A stretch of DNA of 64,000 bases from Arenimonas sp049195245 (GTDB lineage: Bacteria; Pseudomonadota; Gammaproteobacteria; Xanthomonadales; Xanthomonadaceae), in contig NZ_JBMIRR010000026.1 in NCBI RefSeq assembly GCF_049195245.1, forward strand, positions 248,001 to 312,000. The letters run 5' to 3'. The notes below the pieces were generated by a model. That model worked only from the letters and a program-made list of their open reading frames with translations, did not search any database and was not told where the DNA came from. Of the stretch, positions 34,719 through 44,002 are shown piece by piece. A program made the translations under genes and the position numbers. The stretch's first letter is position 1. The number at the start of each line of letters is the position of its first letter.

Positions 34719-36410
34719 ATGTCGGGTCAACAGCGCCATCCTTCGCTGGCGGGCAGCCTGGTCATCGGCGTCACCGGGCACCGCGACCTGCGCGCGGACG
34801 AAGTGCCGGCCCTGCGCCAGCAGGTGCGCGACTTTTTTCTCGGGCTGCAGTCGGCCTATCCCGGCCTGCCGCTGACCCTGCTGTCGCCGCTGGCTGCGGG
34901 CGCCGACCAGCTGGTCACGGCCGTGGCCCTGGAGCTGGGACTGCGCGTGGTGGCCGTGCTGCCGGTGCCGGTGGCGATGTACCGCGACGATTTCGACAGC
35001 GACGACAGCGTGGCGGTGTACGACCATCAGCTGGCTGCGTCCGAAGTGCTGGCGCTGCCGCTGCTGCGCAGCACCGATACCCAGGCCGCCGCAGCCAGCG
35101 GCCATGCGCGCGACCTGCAGTACGCGCAGGCCGGCATCTTCACGTCCACCCACTGCCACGTGCTGCTGGCGCTGTGGGACGGCGTCGAGTCGGGCCTGCT
35201 GGGCGGCACCGCGCAGGTGGTGGCCTTCCACCTGCAGGGGCACATGCCCGAAGCCATCGATCGCCGTCAGTCGGCGGCGGCCACGCTGGGCCTGGACGAG
35301 GAAACCCTGGTGCACCACCTGCCCGTCGGCCGCGCGGGCGGCAGCCCCGGCCTGGGCCGCGGCCGCTGGCTCACCTCGGGCGACACGATGCAGGAACACG
35401 CCGCCATCCCGCCCGCCTTCGACCAGATCTTCCGGCGCCACCGCGAATTCCTCGCCGACCGTACGCGCTACGAAAACGAGATCACCGCCGCCGTGGCCGC
35501 CGCGCCGTCGGGCTGCCCGATACAGCAGGCCTTCGTCGCCGCGGACTGGCTGGCCACCACCTATCGCCGCCGCGTCAGCCGCGTGCTGCTGATGACCTAC
35601 CTGCTGACCGGCATGATGGGTTTCGCCTTCATCGCCTATTCCGACCTCGTGCAGCAGGACCTGATGCTGTACGTGTTCCTGGCGCTGTTCGCGCTGGGCG
35701 TGGCGGTGAACGCGGTGGCGCAGCGGCGCGAATGGCACCGCAAGTACATCGACTACCGCGCCCTGGCCGAAGGCCTGCGCGTGCAGTCGTACTGGCGCCG
35801 CGCCGGCATCGTGGACAGCAGCCGGCCCTCGTTCGCGCACGACAACTTCCTGCAGAAGCAGGACGTGGAGCTGGGCTGGATCCGCAACGTGATGCGTGGC
35901 GCCAGCGTCGAGGGCATGCTGGCGCCGCTGTCGGCCGACCACGACGGCCTGGCCCGGGTGATCGCCGAATGGATCGGCGCGCCGGGCAGCGCCGGCCAGC
36001 TGGACTACTACCAGCAGACGGCGGCCCGCCGTGCGGTGCAGCACCGGCGCACGGAATGGCTGGCCTCCATCTGCCTGTGGACCGGCATCGGCCTGAGCCT
36101 GCTGCTGGCCGTGTTCGCGCGGCGGCTGGACGGGCAGCTGCAGAACCTGATGGTGGCCGCGATGGGCCTGCTGTCGCTCACCGCCGCGGTGCACGAGGCC
36201 TATGCCTACAAGAAGGCCGACAAGGAACTGATCAAGCAGTACCGCTTCATGGCGCGCATCTTCAGCGCGGCGCAGCGGCGGCTGGGCCAGTGCCGCAGCG
36301 ACGAGGAGCGCCGGCAGATCCTGCGCACCCTGGGCGAGGCCGCGCTGGGCGAACACGCCGAATGGACGCTGATGCACCGCGAGCGGCCGCTGGAGCATTC
36401 GCGGCTGTGA
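34719..36410 (+). CDS. SLOG-domain protein fused to a four-helix membrane region
   Basis: 563 residues from the ATG at 34719 (an in-frame ATG at 34686 is possible). Residues 1-190 look like a SLOG (SMF/DprA-LOG-like) nucleotide-binding Rossmannoid domain: VIGVTGHRDLR near residues 15-24 and LLSPLAAGADQLVTAVALEL near 62-81. About residues 285-345 and 445-500 hold four predicted membrane segments (RVLLMTYLLTGMMGFAFIAY, LMLYVFLALFALGVAVNAVA, ICLWTGIGLSLLLAVFA, LMVAAMGLLSLTAAV). SLOG plus membrane effector (SLATT-like) pairs were predicted by Burroughs and colleagues as nucleotide-signal immune systems. No nucleotide cyclase gene is adjacent, so the function is open. Confidence 0.65.
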   Translation: MSGQQRHPSLAGSLVIGVTGHRDLRADEVPALRQQVRDFFLGLQSAYPGLPLTLLSPLAAGADQLVTAVALELGLRVVAVLPVPVAMYRDDFDSDDSVAVYDHQLAASEVLALPLLRSTDTQAAAASGHARDLQYAQAGIFTSTHCHVLLALWDGVESGLLGGTAQVVAFHLQGHMPEAIDRRQSAAATLGLDEETLVHHLPVGRAGGSPGLGRGRWLTSGDTMQEHAAIPPAFDQIFRRHREFLADRTRYENEITAAVAAAPSGCPIQQAFVAADWLATTYRRRVSRVLLMTYLLTGMMGFAFIAYSDLVQQDLMLYVFLALFALGVAVNAVAQRREWHRKYIDYRALAEGLRVQSYWRRAGIVDSSRPSFAHDNFLQKQDVELGWIRNVMRGASVEGMLAPLSADHDGLARVIAEWIGAPGSAGQLDYYQQTAARRAVQHRRTEWLASICLWTGIGLSLLLAVFARRLDGQLQNLMVAAMGLLSLTAAVHEAYAYKKADKELIKQYRFMARIFSAAQRRLGQCRSDEERRQILRTLGEAALGEHAEWTLMHRERPLEHSRL

Positions 36411-36420
36411 CGCCGCGGCC

Positions 36421-36897
36421 TCAGCGTTTTGGCAAGGCCGCCTCGTACATGCGGTAGCCGGCGTCGGCCATGCCCAGCGACTCGTAGGTGCGCTGGGCAT
36501 TCGCATTGGCGTGTTCAACATACAGACGCAGGCCGCAGACGTCGGGGCGGGCCTGCGCGGCGGCGCGCACGTGTTCGTACATCGCCGCATAGACGCCCTG
36601 GCGGCGGTGGCCGGGCGCGACGTAGACGCTTTGTATCCACCACCAGTCGCCGTTGCGCCAGTCGCTCCACTCGTAGGTGAGCATCAGGGTGCCGGCGGCT
36701 TCGCCCGCGCGTTCGGCGATGTAGTAGATGCCGCGGCCGGGCTGGTCCAGCACCGCGCGCACGCCGAGGCGCACGGTGCCGGGGTCAAGCTGCTTGTGCT
36801 CGGTTTCCAGCGCCATGGCCACGGCCCAGTCCGCCAGCCGGTCGACGTCGTCGACGGTGGCCTGGCGGATGTGCAGCGGGGCGGGCGCGGGACTCAC
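36421..36897 (-). CDS. GNAT-family N-acetyltransferase
   Basis: 158 residues from a GTG at 36897 that overlaps the superoxide dismutase stop (GTGA). LHIRQATVDDVDRLADWAV at the start, IQSVYVAPGHRRQGVYAAM as the acetyl-CoA binding motif A, and LRLYVEHANANAQRTYESLG as motif B define the GNAT fold. The substrate is unknown. It is probably translated with the upstream sodC-like gene. Confidence 0.85.
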   Translation of the reverse strand: MSPAPAPLHIRQATVDDVDRLADWAVAMALETEHKQLDPGTVRLGVRAVLDQPGRGIYYIAERAGEAAGTLMLTYEWSDWRNGDWWWIQSVYVAPGHRRQGVYAAMYEHVRAAAQARPDVCGLRLYVEHANANAQRTYESLGMADAGYRMYEAALPKR

Positions 36898-37571
36898 GAG
36901 GCGTCGGGCATCGCGTCGGCGGCCGGCGCGTCGGCCGGCAGGTCGGTCGCGGGCATCGCGCCCTCGGCCATGATCACGCCGCAGGCGATGCGGCCGCCGG
37001 CGTCGCCGGTGGGCTGGGTGGTGTAGTCGTCGGCCTTGGCATGCACGATCACGCCCTTGCCGACGATGTCGTTGGCACCGCCGCTGCCGATCTCCAGGCC
37101 GTCCAGGCGCTGGTCCACCGCGGCCTGGCCGTCATCGCCGGCCACCTGGTTGGGGATGTCGCCGGCGTGGTGCGGGCCGCCGGTTTCGCGGTTGCCGTGC
37201 GGCTGCTGGCCGGGATTGAAGTGGCCACCGGCGCTGGTGGCATCGGGCGCGCTGCAGTCGCCGAACTCGTGCACGTGGAAGGCATGGGTGGCGCCGGGCT
37301 TGAGGCCCGTCAGCGTGCCGGTGACGCGCACGCCGCCGTTGTCCACCGTGAACACCAGCTCGCCGCCGGCGCCGCTGTCGCCGACCGCGGCCAGGGTGGC
37401 ACGCGCGGTGGCGGCCAGTTGCGTGGTGGCCATGGTGGGCGCGGGCTCGGTGACCGCCGGCGCGATCGGCGCGGGGGCGGCGGGCGCCTCGGCCACGGGG
37501 GTTTCGGCGGGCTTGCAGGCGGACAACGCGAGGGCGGAGCCGAGCAGCAGCAGGGAGCGGATGGGGGTCAT
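36894..37571 (-). CDS. sodC: Cu/Zn superoxide dismutase-like lipoprotein
   Basis: 225 residues. The lipobox LALSAC near residues 14-19 predicts a lipid anchor, followed by a Pro/Ala-rich linker (about 20-50). The dismutase domain holds the metal ligands in FHVHEFGDC, GGHFNP, GPHHAGDIP and the C-terminal IVHAKADDYTTQPTGDAGGRIACGV. It removes superoxide in the periplasm. A low-complexity Ala/Asp/Pro tail (about the last 25 residues) is unusual. Confidence 0.9.
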   Translation of the reverse strand: MTPIRSLLLLGSALALSACKPAETPVAEAPAAPAPIAPAVTEPAPTMATTQLAATARATLAAVGDSGAGGELVFTVDNGGVRVTGTLTGLKPGATHAFHVHEFGDCSAPDATSAGGHFNPGQQPHGNRETGGPHHAGDIPNQVAGDDGQAAVDQRLDGLEIGSGGANDIVGKGVIVHAKADDYTTQPTGDAGGRIACGVIMAEGAMPATDLPADAPAADAMPDAS

Positions 37572-37708
37572 GTCGGATCCTTTTCGAACGGGAAGCCGCA
37601 GCTTGCGCGGGTCTGCATTAACGCATGGTCAAGGCGGCCCGTGCGCATTGCCCGATGGACGCAAGGGTGGCCACGGGTTCGCGGACGCGGCCAGGGCCGT
37701 CGTTGCGG

Positions 37709-38884
37709 CTAGGTTCTGCGCACGGCCCGCAAGAGCCAGTTCCGCATCGGGCGCATGTCGGCCTTTGCATACAGCACCTGGCCGGACGTGGACAACGCGC
37801 TCAACTGTGCGCGGCTGCTGGTGTCCGCGGCCGCATCGATGAAGGCCGGGCGCTGGGCCGCCGGCAACCGCGCCAGGCGACGCCCGGACCGGTCGAGGCG
37901 ATCGCCCAGCTCCGACGCCTGCGGTTTCCGCAGCCCGTCCGGCGTGGCGTCCGCCGTCCAGGCCCGCGCGTCCTTCCACGCCTCCAGGCTTTCGTCCCAT
38001 TCCTGCACCCCGACCCCGGAATCGGTCCAGGTCGGATTGAACAGCAGGTCCCTGCGCGCGAGGTTGTCCACGTGCACGCCATTGATGTAGCACTCGATCT
38101 TCTGGTCCACGCCGGCGGACGCCAGCCGGGGAAAGAAGGCCCCCAGCTGCGAATCGACGCCGCCGGAGAATTTCGTCTTCGCCTCGATCCGCAGCAGCAC
38201 GATGTAGCGGCCTTCGAACGGCATTAGCAGGGCGCCGTCCACGTAGTCCCTGCCTCCGATGCGGAACCGGTCGGCATAGACCAGTCCCTTCTTCGCCAGC
38301 ACGTCCGGATGCGCGCTGGCGAACGTGCCCAGGGCCTGGGTCCGCTTCACCAGAGCCGCGCGGCCTTCGTCGGTCAGGTACACGTTCTGCCCGCTGGCGT
38401 CGAAGAACCCGGTACCGCCTGACAGCCTTCCCGTGCGCGGGTCGACCTGCACGGTCGCCGAGTGGATGCGGCCCAGGAAGAAGGCCTGCATCCGGATCGC
38501 GTTGTTCAGCGGATCGGCCAGCCTTCCGTGCACGCTGGGCGCACGCAGCATCAGGCGTTCCCACAGGCGGCCGATGAACTGGTCGACGGTGATCGTCCTG
38601 CCCTCGAAGTCCTTGGCCGTGCGGGCGATGGCATCCAGCACGACCTTCTGGTCCGGGATACCGGCCACGTCGCGCGGCACCGGATTGTCACGCACGAAGC
38701 GGCGCATGTCGTCGGCGTGAAGCTTCGCGGTTTTCGTGCCCATGGTCGTTTCCACGGCGGCCTGGTTCCTGGCTCGCTTCTCGCGCTGCTTCTTCGGCAG
38801 CCCGCCCGGCACATCGGCTTCGCTCAGCCCCTTGCTGCGCGGCGTGACCGTGCGTGCGCCGCCCTTCCGGGTGAACAGGCTCAT
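37709..38884 (-). CDS. Unassigned protein, third gene of a three-gene operon
   Basis: 391 residues from the ATG at 38884, 10 bp after the preceding gene's stop. No signal peptide or membrane segment. The N-terminus is basic (PKKQREKRARNQAA); the middle has FEGRYIVLLRIEAKTKFSGGV, which has the beta-strand pattern of an E..K nuclease core but I would not claim it; KIECYINGVHVDNLARRDLL follows. I recognise no family. GC-rich like the flanks, so a long-resident locus. Confidence 0.65.
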   Translation of the reverse strand: MSLFTRKGGARTVTPRSKGLSEADVPGGLPKKQREKRARNQAAVETTMGTKTAKLHADDMRRFVRDNPVPRDVAGIPDQKVVLDAIARTAKDFEGRTITVDQFIGRLWERLMLRAPSVHGRLADPLNNAIRMQAFFLGRIHSATVQVDPRTGRLSGGTGFFDASGQNVYLTDEGRAALVKRTQALGTFASAHPDVLAKKGLVYADRFRIGGRDYVDGALLMPFEGRYIVLLRIEAKTKFSGGVDSQLGAFFPRLASAGVDQKIECYINGVHVDNLARRDLLFNPTWTDSGVGVQEWDESLEAWKDARAWTADATPDGLRKPQASELGDRLDRSGRRLARLPAAQRPAFIDAAADTSSRAQLSALSTSGQVLYAKADMRPMRNWLLRAVRRT

Positions 38885-38894
38885 CGGCCCGCCC

Positions 38895-40700
38895 TCATGG
38901 CGCCGGCCTCACCGGCGCGAACACGATCGCGCCGTCGGTGGCCACGGCGCCGATATCGTCGGCCAGGTAGCCCAGCTCCAGCGTCCGCCGGAACAGCGCG
39001 ATCTTGCCCGGGATGCCCAGGCGCAGCCCCAGCGCGGCATCGGCCAGGCGTGCGGCCTTCTGCTTGAGCAGCACCAGCACCAGCTGCGCACCGATCTCCC
39101 AGCCCATCGCGCCCATGGATTCGAGCGTAGGCCCGAGCACCCTCAGGGTTTCCGGCGACTCGAGCGCGAGGCCAGCGACCGCCTGTCGCCACTGCTCGCG
39201 CGCGTCCGCGGCGTGGGCCATCACCTCCACCGTCGTCAGCGCCAGCACCAGGGCGGTGGCGATGGCATCGGCGCCTTCGATGAAGGCGAAGATGGCGGCC
39301 ACCCCGGCCGGCGCCGCGGCGCCGCCGCTGGCGAAGGTCAGGGCGACGAAAGAAACGACCGCAGTGATGGCCGCGATCCAGTTGACGAGGGTGAACAGGG
39401 TCTGGAACCGTTTCTCCTGCGCGCGCATTTCCTCCATCTCCGCTTCCAGCGCATGCAGGTAATGCGTCGCGACACAGGCATGGAACAGGCTGCGTCGGCC
39501 CTTGCCGGAAGCGAAGGCATACTCGCGCACCAGCGGCAGCACGCTCATCACGCCGTTCTGCGCGGACTGGAACGAGAAGGCCAGCAGGGCCTGGTCCCAG
39601 CTCACCCGGAGCGTCACCACCCGCTTGAGCGCATTGCCCAGGTCCCAGGTTTCCAGGCTGCGGCGCGCGACGATGCGCTCGGCCGCGACCAGGCCCGCGA
39701 TGCCCTTGCGCCGGGAGGTGTTCCAGGTCTCGCCTGTGTCGGGCTCGAGTCCGCCGGACTTGGCGGTGAGTTCGGCGATGCCATCGAGCCGGGTGGCGGC
39801 ACACAGCGCGTCCAGCTGCCGGATCGCCTGGTTCAGGGTTCGGACGATCTTGCCGCCCACATGTTTTTCCCTGGCGGCGCTGGCATTGTTGGGCACGAAC
39901 CAGGCGCTGTTCCGGTCGAAGGCGTCCGCCGTCGCGTCGGCCACCAGCACGGCCGCGGGGCAGATGCCATGCAGCTTGCCCAGCACTTCGGCCGCCTCCT
40001 TCATGAACTGCTTCTCGCGTTCGCCCCAGTTCCTTGCGATCAGCGGATAGGCCTCGTCGTTGACGCCCGGTACGTAGTCTCGGCCCAGGCCGGGCGAGCC
40101 CTTGCGTTCGTCCTCGCTTCTTTTGCGCTTGCGGTTGAGCGCGTGGTACTTGTCCAGCTGCGCATCCACCTGCTCCCAGCTGCCGTCCTCGGGAAACAGG
40201 AAGGAGTGGTCGTTGATGGAATAGCGCCGGAACGGCGCGCGCCACTCCGCCAGGCGCTTGCTCGTTTCCTGCCAGCGGCGCAGGCCGAAGACGCCCAGTT
40301 CGGCCTCGACCGAGGCCAGCTCGGTGGCGATGCGTTCGCGCAGCAGCAGGCATGCGCCCTGCGCCAGTCCGGTCAGGGCGGGATTGGGCGTGGGCCGCCT
40401 CTCCAGCAGGTCCAGGGTATCGACCAGCGCGGGCCAGCCCCACAGCGCGTAGATCGAGGCGAGCTGGCGGAACAGGGTGTCGTCGACCACCAGTTCGATC
40501 TCGACGGCATCGGACTCGGGAAGCACCGCCAGCGAGAGGCCGATGCGCTGCGGCTGCACCGCCTTGCCGAGGTAGCCGGCCCAGTGCTCGCGCTTCCAGC
40601 GTTGCTCGACCGCGGCCAGCTCTTCGAGCAGCTGCTCCACGGACTCCGCCTTGCGGACGGCATCGTCCTCCTCGTCCAGCACCATGCTTACCGCGATCAT
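38895..40700 (-). CDS. Unassigned protein with a hydrophobic hairpin, second operon gene
   Basis: 601 residues from the ATG at 40700, 7 bp after the first gene's stop. Residues 1-430 are charged and helical (LLEELAAVEQRWKREHWAGY, then WGEREKQFMKEAAEVLGKLH). Residues from about 435 to 500 are two hydrophobic helices (LVNWIAAITAVVSFVALTFA and VAAIFAFIEGADAIATALVLALTTVEV) separated by a Gly/Ala turn, which could insert in a membrane. No signal peptide. This layout is seen in pore-forming effectors as well as in ordinary membrane-associated proteins; I recognise no family. Confidence 0.65.
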   Translation of the reverse strand: MIAVSMVLDEEDDAVRKAESVEQLLEELAAVEQRWKREHWAGYLGKAVQPQRIGLSLAVLPESDAVEIELVVDDTLFRQLASIYALWGWPALVDTLDLLERRPTPNPALTGLAQGACLLLRERIATELASVEAELGVFGLRRWQETSKRLAEWRAPFRRYSINDHSFLFPEDGSWEQVDAQLDKYHALNRKRKRSEDERKGSPGLGRDYVPGVNDEAYPLIARNWGEREKQFMKEAAEVLGKLHGICPAAVLVADATADAFDRNSAWFVPNNASAAREKHVGGKIVRTLNQAIRQLDALCAATRLDGIAELTAKSGGLEPDTGETWNTSRRKGIAGLVAAERIVARRSLETWDLGNALKRVVTLRVSWDQALLAFSFQSAQNGVMSVLPLVREYAFASGKGRRSLFHACVATHYLHALEAEMEEMRAQEKRFQTLFTLVNWIAAITAVVSFVALTFASGGAAAPAGVAAIFAFIEGADAIATALVLALTTVEVMAHAADAREQWRQAVAGLALESPETLRVLGPTLESMGAMGWEIGAQLVLVLLKQKAARLADAALGLRLGIPGKIALFRRTLELGYLADDIGAVATDGAIVFAPVRPAP

Positions 40701-40707
40701 GGCGGTC

Positions 40708-43700
40708 TCAGCCGGGCTGGCCGGGCTCGGCGGGCTCCTCGGGATCGGAAAGATCCTCGGGAATGGGGGAGCTGCTGTCCTGCAGGTAGACCAGGCTGGT
40801 GGGCACGGTGAAGTTCCACGAGGCGCCATCGGGCACGGCGCCGGCGAGGTCGTCCTGCTGCTTGCGGATCTCTTCGTGGATGGGGATGAACAGCGGGTCG
40901 CCGATCACCGGCGCCGGCCCGCCGCCCCAGGGCTCACGCGTGGACAGGTAATACATCACCGCGTCGTAGTAGCCGGGCGTCACCGCGACCAGCACCCGGG
41001 CCGAACCGGCACGGAGGAACGCGGTCATGGTGCTGTCGGCGTAGTCGAGCCGGTTCATCAGCTCGATCCACTTCTTCCTGCGGCCCCAGAAGTAGGGATA
41101 GAACAGGTAGGACACCTGCTGCCATTCGAAGGCCTGCTCGAGGAACTGGGTGAAGCGGCCCTTCTTGCGCGAGTCCGGCAGGTGCATGAACGGGAACTCG
41201 ACGTCGAACTCGAGCGATTCGAACTTCGAATACGGCTTGCCGTTGTCGTCGCCGGCCTGGAAGGTCGGGTAGGCCATGCCGGTCTGGCGTTCGCGGATCG
41301 GCTTCAGCGTGCGGATCAGGTCGTCGGACTCGTCCCAGTCGAACTCGTGCGAAATCATGCTGACGCACTGGCGCTTGAGCTCTTCCCGTATGACGCCCAG
41401 GTTGAAGGCCTCGGATCGCCCCTGCAGCAGGTCGTTCACGGTTTGCGCGCGGAGCGTGTCCAGCGCCTGCAGGTACTCGTTCTTCGCCGCTTCGAAGGCC
41501 AGCTGCCGCGGCGCGTTGATGGCGTCCACGCGCTCCTGCTCGACCTCCTGGATCTTGCGGAACACATCGGCCTGGAACCGGGCGGTGGTCGGGTCCGTCA
41601 GGACGCCGGTGATGGTCAGCCGGTAGTACTCCAGGTCGTTGAAGGACAGCGTCAGGGTGCTGTCTTCGCCCGCCATCACCAGGCCGGGATTGATCGGGAT
41701 GACCTGCGGCGTCATCCGCCAGCCTTCCCGGTCGTCGTCCTGCTGGCTCCACACCCGGGCACCGCCCAGGGTGATGACCATGCGGTTGTATTCGCTCTCG
41801 AACAGTTCGCGTCCGCCGGTGCGCGAGTCGGGCTCGCCCGAGCCGCGCCGGCCGCGGAAGTCGACGATGCCTTCCAGCCTGAGCTCGGACAGCACCTTCC
41901 CGGTCGCGCCCGGAAGCCGCACGCGGAAGGAATACGCCGACGCGGCGTTCTCCGTTTCATGCGGGAAGGTGTCCTTGACGTAGTAGTTGGAGCCGTCGTC
42001 CTGCTTGAGGATGTCCACCGGCGTCTGCGCGGCCGGATAGGTGAATCCGCTCAGGTCGTAGGAAACCGCGAGGGCATTGAACACCGCCGGCGAAATGTCG
42101 GACGCGGTGAGCACCCTGTCCTCGTAGGGATGGCGGATGTCCACCTGGGCCAGTTCGGGCGCCGTGGGCGGTCGCGGCAGGCGCAGATCCTTCGCCACCG
42201 CCTGCAGCCGGGACTCGACCAGGAAGGCGGCCGGCTCCGGAATGACGAACTCGATCATCCAGCGCTTGCCGTAGTTGAACAGCTGCGCCTCGTAGCGCTT
42301 GTCCAGCCACCGGTAGATGCCCGAGACATGTTCGGCGGTGGCGCCGGTGTTGATGTACTTCTGCCTGTCGATGTCCACCAGCTCACGGGTGGAAGTGACC
42401 GAGCGCGACTGGGACGTCTTGCGCTCGACCGCGGTGACCGCCTTGTCCATCACCTCCCGCGCAAAGGCGTTGGCGCTCTTGCGGGTCGATTCGGACGCGT
42501 TGGTGAAGGCGAAGCCGGCGCCGATGCTGGTCTGGATCTTGTAGCCGGTCATCTCGTAGCCGATGTCGGTGTTGGCCTTGGCATTGGCCTCCAGCTGGGC
42601 CTTGAGGACGGTTTCGGCCTCCTGCTTGATGTCGTACTTGTCGGTGGCCTGGCGTTCGGAGGTGGTCGACTGGCGGTCGTCGGTGGTGTAGGTGAGCGTG
42701 TCCACGCTGCGCTCGGTCAGCCGCGAGCTGCGGGTCCTTTCTTCGCCCTTCATGACGTTCACGACCTTGGCGATTTCGCCGACGCGGTAGCCGCGCAGCC
42801 ATTGCTTGACCACCTTCAGGTCGCCCAGGTAGGGCGTGATGGCGTTGAACTTCCCGATCGGGTAGTAGCCCAGTTCGGCGACGATCGGCGGAATCACCAC
42901 CTGGGCCTCGAGGCAGGCACGCAGGTCGTCGGCGCTGGCGATGAAGGTGTAGGCCTGCGGCGACAGCGGGTCGTTCCGCAGGCCCTTGTGTTCCTGGAAG
43001 ATGCCTTCGAACAGGGTGGCGTAGTAGTCGACACCCGGGAAGGCCGGCAGGGTGCCGGCCCTGGCCGCGGCCAGGCAGGCGTCGACCGCGACCAGCTCGA
43101 TCGCATGCAGCACGCGCAGGCCGTCCATCACTTCGCCCAGGTCGATGTCGACGATGCGGCGCAGGATGTAGAGCTGGTACAGGGTGTCCCACAGGCTGGC
43201 GCGCGCGAAATGGAAGCCATTGTTGTAGGCGTGCCCCTCCGACAGGTAGACCATGGACCAGACGCCCTGGTATCCGGCGAACAGCGCATTGAGTTCCGCC
43301 ACCAGGGCGTCCTTGTCGAAGACCCGGGCGTGGCGGTTCAGCAGGTCGCGCGCACGCGGCAGCCAGTCCCTGGCGTCGAAGGCCGGCGCATCGATCAGCC
43401 GCGTGGGCAGCAGGTAGAACCGGTCGCCGCTGGCGGTGGCGATATGCACCTGGTTGTCCAGCTGGTGCACGATGTCGATGCTCCGGCCGCCCACGGGCGC
43501 GGTACCCAGCTGCGGCTGCAGCGTGACCATCTGGCCCAGCACCCCCTCGACGACCGCAGCGTTGATCTGCTTCGGGCTGACCTCGCCTCCGGGCTGGAAT
43601 ACCTTTTCGTACACCAGGCGACCCACCGCCGAATCGCTGTCGGGACGGAACGGCTGGCGGCGGGGCCGCGAGACCTTGTAGTCGGCGGCAAGGTCGCCGT

Positions 43701-43842
43701 TTTCATCCAGGTACTCGAGGGTCTGCCGGGAGAGCTCGCCGGTATCCCAGACGTAGCCGCGGGTGGAACCGGGCGAGTCGGTCGCCTCCGGAGCGCGGAG
43801 GGTCATGAACTGGAAAACGTTGATCTTGTCGCTGCTGCTCAC
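40708..43842 (-). CDS. Very large unassigned protein, first operon gene
   Basis: 1044 residues from a GTG at 43842 (SSSDKINVFQFMTLRAPE follows). An open frame extends upstream to 44046 but overlaps the divergent promoter region. No signal peptide. Around residues 400-520 there is a long charged helical region (RQATDKYDIKQEAETVLKAQ, AFAREVMDKAVTAVERKTSQ) followed by the conserved-looking HVSGIYRWLDKRYEAQLFNY; further on comes a coiled-coil (AFEAAKNEYLQALDTLRAQT) and an aromatic-rich end. It could be a structural or toxin-type protein; no family is recognised. Confidence 0.7.
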   Translation of the reverse strand: MSSSDKINVFQFMTLRAPEATDSPGSTRGYVWDTGELSRQTLEYLDENGDLAADYKVSRPRRQPFRPDSDSAVGRLVYEKVFQPGGEVSPKQINAAVVEGVLGQMVTLQPQLGTAPVGGRSIDIVHQLDNQVHIATASGDRFYLLPTRLIDAPAFDARDWLPRARDLLNRHARVFDKDALVAELNALFAGYQGVWSMVYLSEGHAYNNGFHFARASLWDTLYQLYILRRIVDIDLGEVMDGLRVLHAIELVAVDACLAAARAGTLPAFPGVDYYATLFEGIFQEHKGLRNDPLSPQAYTFIASADDLRACLEAQVVIPPIVAELGYYPIGKFNAITPYLGDLKVVKQWLRGYRVGEIAKVVNVMKGEERTRSSRLTERSVDTLTYTTDDRQSTTSERQATDKYDIKQEAETVLKAQLEANAKANTDIGYEMTGYKIQTSIGAGFAFTNASESTRKSANAFAREVMDKAVTAVERKTSQSRSVTSTRELVDIDRQKYINTGATAEHVSGIYRWLDKRYEAQLFNYGKRWMIEFVIPEPAAFLVESRLQAVAKDLRLPRPPTAPELAQVDIRHPYEDRVLTASDISPAVFNALAVSYDLSGFTYPAAQTPVDILKQDDGSNYYVKDTFPHETENAASAYSFRVRLPGATGKVLSELRLEGIVDFRGRRGSGEPDSRTGGRELFESEYNRMVITLGGARVWSQQDDDREGWRMTPQVIPINPGLVMAGEDSTLTLSFNDLEYYRLTITGVLTDPTTARFQADVFRKIQEVEQERVDAINAPRQLAFEAAKNEYLQALDTLRAQTVNDLLQGRSEAFNLGVIREELKRQCVSMISHEFDWDESDDLIRTLKPIRERQTGMAYPTFQAGDDNGKPYSKFESLEFDVEFPFMHLPDSRKKGRFTQFLEQAFEWQQVSYLFYPYFWGRRKKWIELMNRLDYADSTMTAFLRAGSARVLVAVTPGYYDAVMYYLSTREPWGGGPAPVIGDPLFIPIHEEIRKQQDDLAGAVPDGASWNFTVPTSLVYLQDSSSPIPEDLSDPEEPAEPGQPG

Positions 43843-44002
43843 AGGGCACCTTGGCGTCGTAGGGGTGCAGCGTTCGACGACCGCAGGGTCCGGCTGCACG
43901 GGGGGGGCAAGTAAAGAAACGCGGTGGATGAAGGCGGACGGCCAGCTGGCCGCAGGGGGGTGCGGAGTCCGTTGATTCCTGCAAACCGGACCCCGCCCGC
44001 GC

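Noticed and set aside
37709..38884. Restriction-endonuclease-like motif (E..K) in the third operon gene
   Set aside because: IEAKTKFSGG has an ExK pattern, but no upstream PD-type residue in the right spacing was convincing, so no nuclease function is claimed.
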